From the NCBI GenBank assembly GCA_041397865.1, contig JAWKVT010000001.1, positions 992,001 to 1,056,000 on the forward strand: a stretch of 64,000 nt of DNA. The letters are read 5' to 3'. The DNA is from TMED27 sp041397865. GTDB taxonomy: Bacteria > Pseudomonadota > Alphaproteobacteria > Micavibrionales > Micavibrionaceae. Numbering within the stretch: position 1 is the first letter of the stretch; every line of letters starts with the position of its first letter. Below the pieces are notes generated by a model. The model saw nothing but the letters and a program-made list of their open reading frames with translations. It searched no databases and was not told the DNA's origin. The position numbers were made by a program, and so were the translations under genes. Below are positions 8,143 through 16,120 of this stretch, one piece after another.

Positions 8143-9531
8143 CTAAATATGGATCGGGCGTTTATGCACGGCCAATGCCGCTTCCTTCACCACTTCGGTA
8201 AGGGTCGGATGCGCATGGCATGTCCGGGCGATATCCTCCGCCGTCCCCTGAAACTCCATCACGCTCACCACCTCCTGAATCAAATCCCCGACATTCGGGC
8301 CAATCATATGCGCACCTAAAACACGGTCCGTTTCCTTATCCGCCAGAATTTTCACAAAACCATCCATCATCCCCATCGCCCGCGCGCGGCCATTGGCCAT
8401 AAACGGAAACTTGCCGGAATTATAAGCCACGCCTTCTTCCTTAAGCTGCTCTTCGGTCTTACCGACATTGGCAACCTCCGGCCAGGTATAAACCACGCCC
8501 GGAATAAGGTTATAATCAATATGCCCGGATTGCCCGGCCAGAATCTCGGCCAGAATAACGCCCTCATCTTCCGCCTTGTGCGCCAGCATCGGCCCGTCTA
8601 TAACATCGCCAATCGCGTAAATCCCATCCACATTTGTTTTAAAATGTCCATCGGTTTTGATCTGCCCGCGCTCGCTCATCTCTACGCCCAGAGCCTCCAA
8701 ACCCAAACCGTCCGTATACGGCTTGCGCCCCACAGCCATAAGGACAATATCAACGCTCATCTTCTCTTCCGCGCCGCCCGCCGCAGGCTCTATCGTCAAA
8801 TCCACGCCCTTGGCCGAAGCCTTCGCAGACGTCACCTTCATCCCGGTTTTAAACGCAATCCCCTGCTTTTTGAAAATCTTCTGCGCCTCTTTGCGCACCT
8901 CGCCATCCATACCGGGCAGGATTTGATCGAGATATTCAACCACCGTGACTTCTGCGCCCAGACGCCGCCACACGGTCCCCATCTCCAAACCGATCACCCC
9001 GCCGCCAATCACAACCATGCTTTTCGGCACTTCGGAAAGCTCAAGAGCGCCGGTAGAAGAAACAATCTTCTTCTCGTCAATTTCAATCCCCGGCAAAGAA
9101 ACCACATCGCTCCCCGTCGCAATAATAATACGACCCGCTTCATACTCTTCGCCGCCCACCTTAACTTTACCGGCCGCCACAATCTCCGCCGCCCCTTCAA
9201 TCCGCGTCACCTTGTTTTTCTTAAACAAAAACTCAATGCCCTTGGTGTTGGCCTCAACAACATCATCCTTAAAACCCATCATCTTCTTAAGATTAAGCTT
9301 CGGCTTAACCTCAATCCCGATGCCTTCAAAATGATGCCCGGCTTCTTCAAACTTCTCCGATGATGACAGCAGCGCTTTCGAAGGTATGCACCCAATATTC
9401 AAACACGTACCGCCCAGCGTCGCGCGCTTTTCTACGCACGCCGTTTTCAAACCAAGCTGCGCACAGCGTATCGCCGCCACATAACCGCCCGGCCCCGCAC
9501 CAATTACAATCACATCAAATTTCTCAGCCAT
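8143..9531 (-). CDS. lpd: Dihydrolipoamide dehydrogenase (E3)
   Basis: 462 aa FAD/NAD flavoprotein that reoxidises the lipoyl group of 2-oxoacid dehydrogenases. It has the N-terminal FAD motif VIGAGPGGYVAAIRCAQLG and the redox disulfide in GGTCLNIGCIPSKALL. The NAD-binding GGGVIGLEMGTVWRRLGAEV lies at ~180. The C-terminal dimer interface has the catalytic His-Glu pair (CHAHPTLTE). It is the last gene of the TCA set but is separated from sucB by two plus-strand genes. Hairpin R1 follows the stop. Confidence 0.96.
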   Translation of the reverse strand: MAEKFDVIVIGAGPGGYVAAIRCAQLGLKTACVEKRATLGGTCLNIGCIPSKALLSSSEKFEEAGHHFEGIGIEVKPKLNLKKMMGFKDDVVEANTKGIEFLFKKNKVTRIEGAAEIVAAGKVKVGGEEYEAGRIIIATGSDVVSLPGIEIDEKKIVSSTGALELSEVPKSMVVIGGGVIGLEMGTVWRRLGAEVTVVEYLDQILPGMDGEVRKEAQKIFKKQGIAFKTGMKVTSAKASAKGVDLTIEPAAGGAEEKMSVDIVLMAVGRKPYTDGLGLEALGVEMSERGQIKTDGHFKTNVDGIYAIGDVIDGPMLAHKAEDEGVILAEILAGQSGHIDYNLIPGVVYTWPEVANVGKTEEQLKEEGVAYNSGKFPFMANGRARAMGMMDGFVKILADKETDRVLGAHMIGPNVGDLIQEVVSVMEFQGTAEDIARTCHAHPTLTEVVKEAALAVHKRPIHI

Positions 9532-9610
9532 CAGAATTCTTCTCTATTTTGTTGTTCCAAACTGCTTTAAACTACTAGAGTCACTACAAAACACAAGCCC
9601 CATAAACAAT

Positions 9611-10573
9611 ATGACCTCCTCCCTTTACACCCACATGCAAGCCGCCGTCGATATCGTAAACACCGGACCGCATCCAACAAATAAAATTGCCGCAACCATC
9701 ACCGGCCAAGGTTTTGCCCTGTCCCGTGTCAACCACTGGCCCGCCGCCATCACCGCCGCCATCGGCACAAACACAAAAATAGGAAACTCCAGCGGAACAA
9801 TCCACGCCGAAACGGCCTGCATCCTCAGCGCCCCCAAAACCGAAAACACATCACTGTTCGTCACCGACCCGCCCTGCCCCAACTGCATGAAAAACATCGC
9901 CGAAGCCGGAATCGTAAAACTCTATATCGACCATAAAGGCTTTGATAAAGATTGGGCACGCCGCCGCGGCGACAGTTTTGAATCCATGTCCATGCGCATC
10001 GCCGAAAAAGCGGGCATAGACGTCCACATCATCCACCGCAAGGAAGAGCGCTTCGAAATCATTTCCCGTCACGCGCCGGGCTATAAACCACCCGTCGAAA
10101 ACCCGCCGGAAATACGGCAATACCCCCCACCTGAATCCTCCCCCTTTGAGGGGGGAGATATGGAGGGGGGTGCTTCGAACGCATTTAAAGCCCTCATCGC
10201 CAAAGCTTACGAGCAAATGAACGAAGAACCTTTCGCAATCGCTATCGCTCATGACCATGGGGGACAGACATTTTCCATCCTCGTAAAACCCCACCCGACC
10301 ATCGGCTACACCTATGAAACAATGGACAAACCTCCGAACAAATACAGCTTCCTGATGGAACCCCTCAACCGCCTGCTCATGATCGCCGCCCGCCACGGCT
10401 TAAAAATAAACCCCGGCCACCTCTATTCCAGCCGCACCCCAACCGCCCGCGAACTGGTCAATATGCTCGGCGCAGGCCTAAACCAAATTCAAATCGGAAA
10501 CACAAACGACAGCCGCGATAAATTCGGCCCAAAGGCGCTCAAACAATTACGCGACGCAAAAATTCTAAAATGA
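9611..10573 (+). CDS. Cytidine/dCMP-deaminase-fold protein with in-frame repeat insertion
   Basis: 320 aa. The N-terminal ~150 residues are a deaminase fold with both zinc motifs: HAETACI (proton shuttle Glu, ~66) and PPCPNCM (~88). This resembles dCMP/tRNA deaminases, but the substrate is unknown. Residues ~171-188 (YPPPESSPFEGGDMEGG) are encoded by a palindromic DNA repeat and look like an insertion in the linker. The C-terminal ~120 residues have no family I recognise. It is divergent from lpd and 12 bp upstream of the next gene, so the two probably form an operon. Confidence 0.75.
   Translation: MTSSLYTHMQAAVDIVNTGPHPTNKIAATITGQGFALSRVNHWPAAITAAIGTNTKIGNSSGTIHAETACILSAPKTENTSLFVTDPPCPNCMKNIAEAGIVKLYIDHKGFDKDWARRRGDSFESMSMRIAEKAGIDVHIIHRKEERFEIISRHAPGYKPPVENPPEIRQYPPPESSPFEGGDMEGGASNAFKALIAKAYEQMNEEPFAIAIAHDHGGQTFSILVKPHPTIGYTYETMDKPPNKYSFLMEPLNRLLMIAARHGLKINPGHLYSSRTPTARELVNMLGAGLNQIQIGNTNDSRDKFGPKALKQLRDAKILK
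10123..10172. repeat. Pyrimidine/purine palindrome inside the deaminase-like gene
   Basis: The left arm CCCCCCACCTGAATCCTCCC and the right arm GGGGGGAGATATGGAGGGGG pair almost throughout, around CTTTGAG. It is read in frame without a stop. The composition is unlike the flanking coding DNA. Confidence 0.75.
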
Positions 10574-10585
10574 AAGGAAAACCCC

Positions 10586-11041
10586 ATGAAAAAACAATTC
10601 CTCACAATCGCAATATGCAGCTTCCTTGGCGGACTGGCTGGCTCCATCGTGTTTTCAAGCACCGCATCGCTCGCGGCAAAAGAAGAACACCTCTACCTCA
10701 CCAATTTTCACAATGATAACGGCAACCGCATCGCTGTGATAGCAGGCGCAAAAGGTACGGGAGAAGGACAACTTTTCCTCTTCAACGATAACGGAAAAAC
10801 CGAAATACAAATGGGCGCTTACTCCAAAGGGATGGAGCGCGGCCAAACCCTTTTCGGTATGCACGACCGCTTCGGCTATCTGCGCCTGTTAATGCGCATG
10901 CACGGCCCCGAAGACTCACCCACAGTCGTCATGAAAGACAACACCGGAAAAGACCGCATCGTTTTCGGCCTCGACGGCACAACCCAAACCCCATACTTCA
11001 AATATACGAACGACCGGGGCGAAATGGTCAATCTATTTTAA
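10586..11041 (+). CDS. Hypothetical exported protein, 151 aa
   Basis: The N-terminus is a signal peptide or anchor (FLTIAICSFLGGLAGSIVF, then ASLAAKEE as a possible cleavage site). The rest looks like repeating beta-strand units with Asn-Asp-Asn/Gly turns (QLFLFNDNGKTEIQMG, VVMKDNTGKDRIVFGL). This suggests a beta-solenoid or propeller-like envelope protein. No family is recognised. It follows the deaminase-like gene by 12 bp on the same strand and ends 6 bp from sucB on the other strand. Confidence 0.65.
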   Translation: MKKQFLTIAICSFLGGLAGSIVFSSTASLAAKEEHLYLTNFHNDNGNRIAVIAGAKGTGEGQLFLFNDNGKTEIQMGAYSKGMERGQTLFGMHDRFGYLRLLMRMHGPEDSPTVVMKDNTGKDRIVFGLDGTTQTPYFKYTNDRGEMVNLF

Positions 11042-11047
11042 GAAACC

Positions 11048-12304
11048 TTAAACATCCAGCACAAGCCGCGAAGGATCTTCCAGCGCTTGCTTGATCCGCA
11101 CAAGGAAGCTCACCGCCTCGCGCCCGTCAATAATCCGGTGATCGTAAGACAACGCCAGATACATCACAGGCCGCGCCTTAATCTCACCATTCGGCATCAC
11201 CACCGGACGCTGCACAATATTATGCATCCCCAAAATACCCGATTGCGGCGCATTCAAAATCGGCGTCGAAAGCATGGAACCGAACGTCCCGCCATTGGTA
11301 ATGGTAAACGTCCCGCCGGTCATTTCATCAATCGAAAGCTTGCCGTCACGCGCCCGCACGCCCAGATCCACAATCTTCGCCTCAATCTCCGCCATGCTCA
11401 TCTGGTCCGCATCGCGAATAACCGGAACCACAAGCCCCTGCGGCGTGGAAACCGCCACCCCGATATCGTAATAATTTTTGTAAAGAATATCGCTGCCGTC
11501 AATTTCCGCATTCACCGCCGGAAACTCCCGCAGCGCGTTAATCGCCGCCTTCACAAAAAACGACATAAAGCCAAGCTTGATCCCGTGCTTCTTCGTAAAG
11601 GCATCCTGATATTGCTTGCGCAAATCCATCACCGCGCCCATATCCACCTCGTTAAAGGTGGTGAGCATCGCCGCCGTGTTCTGCGCCTCTTTCAAACGCG
11701 ACGCAATCACTTGGCGCAGCTTCGTCATCCGCACGCGCTCCTCGCGCGGTCCGGTTTCACGCGGCACATGCGGCTTCTCCGCCGCCGGAGCCGGAGCCTT
11801 AGGAACAACCGGAATCTCCGCGCTGCCCTGAGCCTCAATAAATTTTTGAACATCCTCTTTCGTCAAACGCCCGTCATCCGCCGGAACCTGAGAAACATCC
11901 AGATGATTATCCGCCAGCATCTTACGCACAGCCGGAGAAGTCTTAACCTCGTCGCTCGTTTCAATTTCCGGCGCTTCCGTCGTCAAAACAACGGCCTCAT
12001 CTTCTTTTGAAGTCTCTTCCTCCGGCGCGTCTTTTTTCTCCGCCGGGCCGCCGCTGTCATTCGCCGCTGTGCCTTCGCCCATCTCACCCAAAACTGCGCC
12101 GACCTCAACCGTCTCGCCTTCACCCACCGTAATCTTGGCAATCACACCGTCAGACGGAGCATTCACCTCCAGCGTCACCTTATCGGTTTCCAGTTCAACA
12201 ATCGGCTCATCGGCCTTCACCGCCTCGCCTTCTTTTTTCAGCCACTGCGCCACAGTCGCTTCGCTAACGGATTCTCCAAGTGTGGGAACAACGATATTGG
12301 TCAT
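11048..12304 (-). CDS. sucB: 2-oxoglutarate dehydrogenase E2, dihydrolipoyl succinyltransferase
   Basis: 418 aa. The lipoyl domain (1-75) carries the modified lysine in ETDKVTLEVNAPSDG. An acidic Ala/Glu linker leads to the peripheral subunit-binding domain (~123-158: SPAVRKMLADNHLDVSQVP). The catalytic domain ends with SYDHRIIDGREAVSFL, which contains the active-site His and Asp. It works with SucA and Lpd to turn 2-oxoglutarate into succinyl-CoA. In most alphaproteobacteria it directly follows sucA; here five genes lie between. Confidence 0.96.
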   Translation of the reverse strand: MTNIVVPTLGESVSEATVAQWLKKEGEAVKADEPIVELETDKVTLEVNAPSDGVIAKITVGEGETVEVGAVLGEMGEGTAANDSGGPAEKKDAPEEETSKEDEAVVLTTEAPEIETSDEVKTSPAVRKMLADNHLDVSQVPADDGRLTKEDVQKFIEAQGSAEIPVVPKAPAPAAEKPHVPRETGPREERVRMTKLRQVIASRLKEAQNTAAMLTTFNEVDMGAVMDLRKQYQDAFTKKHGIKLGFMSFFVKAAINALREFPAVNAEIDGSDILYKNYYDIGVAVSTPQGLVVPVIRDADQMSMAEIEAKIVDLGVRARDGKLSIDEMTGGTFTITNGGTFGSMLSTPILNAPQSGILGMHNIVQRPVVMPNGEIKARPVMYLALSYDHRIIDGREAVSFLVRIKQALEDPSRLVLDV

Positions 12305-12374
12305 GAGTGTCCTGCTCTTTCCTTGATAATGTGCTTTAAAAATCTACGCGCAAGCCGCCCTAAAGGCAAGCCCC

Positions 12375-13337
12375 CTAAAAATGCGTCCAGCCCGCCCGCT
12401 TAAATGCAACAGGCCCGCCATGCTCATCCAGCACTTCCACCCCCTGCCCTTCGACAAACACACCGGCCACGCTCAAATTCACCCCCTTCGCCGCCGCTTC
12501 GGCTGTAAACATCTCTATATCTTCAGGCGCCACCGCCATCGCAATTTCGTAATCATCTCCGCCCGTAAGCAAATCCTCATACGAAACCCGCCCGGCATCG
12601 ACAAGCGCCGCCGCTTCAACCGTAAAGGGAACCTTGTCCAGCTCCAACCGCGCCCCCACGCCCGACGCCCGGCACACATGCCCCAGATCCGCAATAAGCC
12701 CGTCAGAAACATCCACCCCCGCGCGGGCATATTTGCAAATCTCCTCGCTAACAGGCGTTCGCGGCACCGGCCTGTGCGCCGCCTCCAAAAACGGCGCGGC
12801 ATTTTCAACCTCCAGAACATCCAGCAAAATCTTCACCCCCACCGCCGCGTCGCCGACCGGCCCGGTCAAAACAACCAGATCCCCGACCCGCGCGCCCGAG
12901 CGCTTCACCGCCCGTCCCTTCGGCACCAGCCCCGTCACCGTCATGGAAACCAGCAGCGGCCCCTCCGCCACCGTCGTATCCCCGCCCGAACAAAACACGC
13001 CGAACTCTGCGTTATCCGCCAAAAGCGCTCCCGCAAAACCCTTCACCCACGCCTCATCCGGCATGTGAGAAAACGCCAGATTCATCTGATAGCAAAGAGG
13101 CCGCGCCCCCATCGCCGCCATATCCGACAAATTCACCCGCAAAACCTTATGCGCGATATTCTCCGGCGCCTCATCTTTCAGAAAATGCGTCCCGCCGTTC
13201 AGCGTATCGGAGCTGATAACAAGATCATACCCTTCCGGAATTTCCAAAATCGCCGCATCGTCCTGCAACCCTTCCGCCTCTTTCCGTCCCATAGTCAGAG
13301 GCAGAAAATACCGCCCGATCATCTCAAATTCATTCAT
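12375..13337 (-). CDS. thiL: Thiamine-monophosphate kinase
   Basis: 320 aa from the ATG at 13337; an upstream start would add 18 atypical residues. It phosphorylates TMP to thiamine diphosphate, the cofactor of SucA. AIR-synthase-like fold: MNEFEMIGRYF at the start, LQDDAAIL for Mg/ATP binding, SSDTLNGGTHF, then NLSDMAAMGARP and DVSDGLIADLGHV. The start overlaps the thiD stop by 8 bp, so the two are coupled. Confidence 0.93.
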   Translation of the reverse strand: MNEFEMIGRYFLPLTMGRKEAEGLQDDAAILEIPEGYDLVISSDTLNGGTHFLKDEAPENIAHKVLRVNLSDMAAMGARPLCYQMNLAFSHMPDEAWVKGFAGALLADNAEFGVFCSGGDTTVAEGPLLVSMTVTGLVPKGRAVKRSGARVGDLVVLTGPVGDAAVGVKILLDVLEVENAAPFLEAAHRPVPRTPVSEEICKYARAGVDVSDGLIADLGHVCRASGVGARLELDKVPFTVEAAALVDAGRVSYEDLLTGGDDYEIAMAVAPEDIEMFTAEAAAKGVNLSVAGVFVEGQGVEVLDEHGGPVAFKRAGWTHF

Positions 13338-14154
13338 TCTTTTTCCAAGCATCATAAAAGTGATGTACAGGTCCATGCCCATGACCAACACCCAGAGTAT
13401 CGCCCGCTTTAATCGCGCCCGTCAAATAGAGTTTCGCCGACCCCACAGCCTCTTTCAAATCCATCCCCTTCGCAAGGTTCGCCGCAATCGCCGAAGACAG
13501 CGTGCAGCCCGTACCATGCGTATGGGCGGTGAGAATGCGCGGCGCGCTATAGCTTTCCGTAAAGGACGGCGTAGCAAGCACGTCAATGCTCTGCGCGCCG
13601 TTCATATGCCCACCTTTGATAAGAACCGCTTTTAAACCGTCATTGCGAGCGTCAGCGAAGCAATCCATACAAAACCGGATTGCCGCGTCGGCCTCGCCTC
13701 CTCGCAATGACAATCCAAATAACCTCTCCGCCTCGGGAATATTGGGGGTAAGCACATCGGCCAGCGGGATAAGCCGCTCTTTAAGAACTTGAACCGCATC
13801 CGCATCAATAAGGCTGTCCCCGCTGCTCGCCACCATAACCGGGTCGAGCACAATATTGGGCGGCTTAAATTCTTCAAGAACATCCGCAATTGCGCCCGCG
13901 GTTTCAGCATTCCCAACCATGCCGATTTTCACCCCATGCACCGCAATATCGTCAAAAATGGCCTCAAGCTGCGCCCGCACAAATGACGGCGCGGAAAACT
14001 CAAGCCCCCGCAGGCCCTTTGTGTTCTGCGCCGTCAGCGCCGTCACCGCCGCCATGCCGTAAACGCCCAGCGCCGAAAATGTTTTAAGATCGGCCTGCAC
14101 CCCCGCCCCGCCGGACGGATCAGACCCCGCGATAGATAAAACTTTTGCAATCAT
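13330..14154 (-). CDS. thiD: Hydroxymethylpyrimidine/phosphomethylpyrimidine kinase, with repeat insertion
   Basis: 274 aa ribokinase-fold enzyme of thiamine synthesis. The N-terminus VLSIAGSDPSGGAGVQADLK is diagnostic, as are the NIPEAE segment, KAVLIKGGH and the C-terminal anion-hole motif THGTGCTLSSAIAA. Between NIPEAE and KAVLIKGGH, residues ~148-172 (SLRGGEADAAIRFCMDCF...) are encoded by a perfect-ended palindromic repeat. Against the E. coli linker as I recall it, this one is about 6 residues longer. The enzyme core looks intact, so it is probably functional. Confidence 0.93.
   Translation of the reverse strand: MIAKVLSIAGSDPSGGAGVQADLKTFSALGVYGMAAVTALTAQNTKGLRGLEFSAPSFVRAQLEAIFDDIAVHGVKIGMVGNAETAGAIADVLEEFKPPNIVLDPVMVASSGDSLIDADAVQVLKERLIPLADVLTPNIPEAERLFGLSLRGGEADAAIRFCMDCFADARNDGLKAVLIKGGHMNGAQSIDVLATPSFTESYSAPRILTAHTHGTGCTLSSAIAANLAKGMDLKEAVGSAKLYLTGAIKAGDTLGVGHGHGPVHHFYDAWKKNE
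13639..13711. repeat. GTCATTGCGAG palindromic element translated within thiD
   Basis: GTCATTGCGAG (13639-13649) pairs with CTCGCAATGAC (13701-13711); an inner pair GCAATCC/GGATTGC is also present. The element is read through on the thiD strand without a stop. A second, eroded copy (CGTCATTGCGAGGAGCG...) lies between tatA and tatB at 39075-39150. The type resembles the widespread alphaproteobacterial palindromes that include Rickettsia palindromic elements. Confidence 0.8.
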
Positions 14155-14211
14155 GAAATGACTATAATGCGCTCATAAACAAAGCGCCACACGCAAAACC
14201 GCCCGTAAAGA

Positions 14212-14712
14212 TTAAGCCGCCTTCGGAAGCAAAACCTCAAGAGCTTCATTATTAATTGTTTGTGCACTCCGCGCAATATCCGACTTTGATTGCGCTGAAT
14301 AATCGAACCGCTCAATCACCTTAGCGGCTTCTTCCGCTACCTTTTCCTGCTCCGCCCATATCTCGATTTGAACGGCAAAATTTTCATAACAAAGCGATCT
14401 TGCTACATCCGCCGGCGTTCCAATACCATCAACTCTGTCCTGCAAAGAAATACCAGCCTCTTTGACTGCAATCATTGTTTCCCGATGCCCGTGCAACGCC
14501 GCATAATGTGCCGGACTAAAGCCTCTCTTATCAGCCAGCTTTATTCCGGATTGCTCGACAGCCCGCTGAACCTTCTCGTCATTCCAAAGCTTCATTCTTT
14601 CTTTAAACTCAAAAATATTCCCCAGCCTTAAAGCAGAAAATATCTCTTCTTTTAAATGCTCAGCAGCCTTATTGAAATTATTACGGGCCTGCACTTGACT
14701 TGCTAACGCCAT
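14212..14712 (-). CDS. Ankyrin-repeat-like protein, 166 aa
   Basis: Mostly helical. The central segment DKRGFSPAHYAALHGHRETM, then EAGISLQDRVDGIGTPADVA, fits one to two ankyrin repeats. No signal peptide or catalytic motif. It lies between thiE and thiD on the same strand with gaps of ~55-70 bp on each side, so it probably rides in the thiamine transcript. A protein-protein interaction role is by family only. Confidence 0.65.
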   Translation of the reverse strand: MALASQVQARNNFNKAAEHLKEEIFSALRLGNIFEFKERMKLWNDEKVQRAVEQSGIKLADKRGFSPAHYAALHGHRETMIAVKEAGISLQDRVDGIGTPADVARSLCYENFAVQIEIWAEQEKVAEEAAKVIERFDYSAQSKSDIARSAQTINNEALEVLLPKAA

Positions 14713-14779
14713 GATTTTTAAAACTCTTTTAATATTTTCATAAATTACACCGCAACACTACAAGCCCTTATGAAAACAG

Positions 14780-15430
14780 TCAAGCCGGGATTTTACCCGC
14801 CGCGATCACGCCCGCAAACGCCCGCGCTGCGCCCTCCGGGTCCTCCGCCTCACTGATCGCGCGCATCATCGCCACGCCCCGCGCCCCCGCCTCCAGCACA
14901 GCGCGCGCATTGCCCGGCGTAATCCCGCCAATCCCCACAACAGGAACGGGTGACAGCGCAGCCAGCGCCTTAAACGCTCGGCCCTCATCACCCCCCAATA
15001 AAGGCTTCCCTTTCCTGGTTTCGGTTATGTAAAACGGACCTGTTCCTATATAATCCACCACATCCGGATCGACAGCCTCAATCTGCTCGTCCGTAAACGC
15101 CGTCAGGCCGATAATCGCCCCCGCACCAAGCTTCGCCCGCGCTTCCTCCGGCGAGGCATCGCCCTGCCCCAAATGCACACCATCCGCGCCAGCCGCAAAC
15201 GCCACATCGACATAATCATTCACCAGAAACGGCACCCCCAAAGGCTTAAGCATCTCAGCCAGCAGCGCCGCATCAGCCGTGATTCGCGCCATATCACCCG
15301 ATTTATTGCGATACTGCACCATCGTCGCGCCACCCCGCACCGCCGCCATCACAATGTCTGCGACATCCCGCCCAGCGCATACAGCCGGATCGGCAACAAA
15401 ATAAACCGACAAATCAAAAGCGCGACCCAT
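14780..15430 (-). CDS. thiE: Thiamine-phosphate synthase
   Basis: 216 aa TIM barrel joining HMP-PP and thiazole phosphate. Motifs are MVQYRNKSGD, VNDYVDVAFAAGADGVHLGQ, TGPFYITETRKGKP and GIGGITPGNARAVLEAG. I place the start at the ATG that overlaps the upstream stop (TGATG), which indicates coupled translation; a start 3 codons further upstream is also open. No TPP-riboswitch consensus was seen upstream. Confidence 0.93.
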   Translation of the reverse strand: MGRAFDLSVYFVADPAVCAGRDVADIVMAAVRGGATMVQYRNKSGDMARITADAALLAEMLKPLGVPFLVNDYVDVAFAAGADGVHLGQGDASPEEARAKLGAGAIIGLTAFTDEQIEAVDPDVVDYIGTGPFYITETRKGKPLLGGDEGRAFKALAALSPVPVVGIGGITPGNARAVLEAGARGVAMMRAISEAEDPEGAARAFAGVIAAGKIPA

Positions 15431-15984
15431 CAATCGCACGCCTTCCGCCCGTTTTGTTTTAATATCCGCTCGTCACAGCGCTGCTCACGCACCTGCGCCT
15501 TTCCCTTCTGCGCATCCCACACATGCTCGGCCTCACAATCCAGATGCATGGCAAAATCCACCGCCCCGTTCGCCAAACCAAGATCAATGCTATAGCCCAC
15601 TTGCGCACTCATCGCGTCCTCGGCGATATCGACAGACAAAACCTCAACCCGAAAATCATCATAATTACGAATGCCGATCGTTTGATAAATATCCAGAATT
15701 GCCGCCTTATCCACCGGCGGCGGTACCTCCGGCTCATCCACGCATAAATCATAGAAACGGGACTTATACGCATAATCATCGGCAAAACTCTCATCCAGAA
15801 AAGAAAGCCACGTACCCAGATCCTCACGTCCCTCTTTATAGATTGTATTCGTATCCTCTAAATATTCGTAATAAGCGCGTACATTTTCATTTGTCAAACC
15901 ACCGCCCTGCGCCGCCGCCGCAAAAGAGAACAGAACAAAAATAGCGAATGAGAAGATGGAAATATTGAAACTCTTAAGGGGCAT
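15430..15984 (-). CDS. Hypothetical secreted protein, 184 aa
   Basis: ATG at 15984 preceded by GGAG with 6-bp spacing; an in-frame TTG 4 codons upstream is a weaker start. The signal peptide is FNISIFSFAIFVLFSFAAAA. The mature part is acidic with conserved-looking cysteines (LCVDEPE, HLDCEAE, EQRCDER) and an alpha+beta look reminiscent of NTF2-like small proteins. No assured family. It overlaps thiE (TGATG) and is the first gene of the thi unit, downstream of hairpin R2. Confidence 0.65.
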   Translation of the reverse strand: MPLKSFNISIFSFAIFVLFSFAAAAQGGGLTNENVRAYYEYLEDTNTIYKEGREDLGTWLSFLDESFADDYAYKSRFYDLCVDEPEVPPPVDKAAILDIYQTIGIRNYDDFRVEVLSVDIAEDAMSAQVGYSIDLGLANGAVDFAMHLDCEAEHVWDAQKGKAQVREQRCDERILKQNGRKACD

Positions 15985-16000
15985 ACTTGGCTCCAAACCG

Positions 16001-16118
16001 CTTCAAAGTATTTTGCGGCGAGAAAGTGGTTTTTCGAGAACCGCATCGCAGCGTATTAAACATACGTGAGAAGCGGAAGCGCAGAAAAACCGCTTTCGCA
16101 GCCCAAAAGACGAAGAAG
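16001..16118. repeat. Long hairpin repeat R2
   Basis: Arms GCGAGAAAGTGGTTTTTC (16018-16035) and GAAAAACCGCTTTCGC (16084-16099) pair; outer arms CTTCAAAGTATTTTGCGGC and GCCCAAAAGACGAAGAAG extend the stem. The core is GAGAACCGCATCGCA, GCGTAT-TAAAC-ATACGT, GAGAAGCGGAAGCGCA. It ends 2 bp from the sucA stop and has the same orientation as R1. Confidence 0.75.
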
Positions 16119-16120
16119 CC

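Noticed and set aside
15985..16120. TPP riboswitch ahead of the thiE-thiD-thiL unit
   Set aside because: I looked for the conserved CUGAGA and ACCUGAUC blocks upstream of 15984, thiE and thiD and did not see them; the gap is occupied by hairpin R2.
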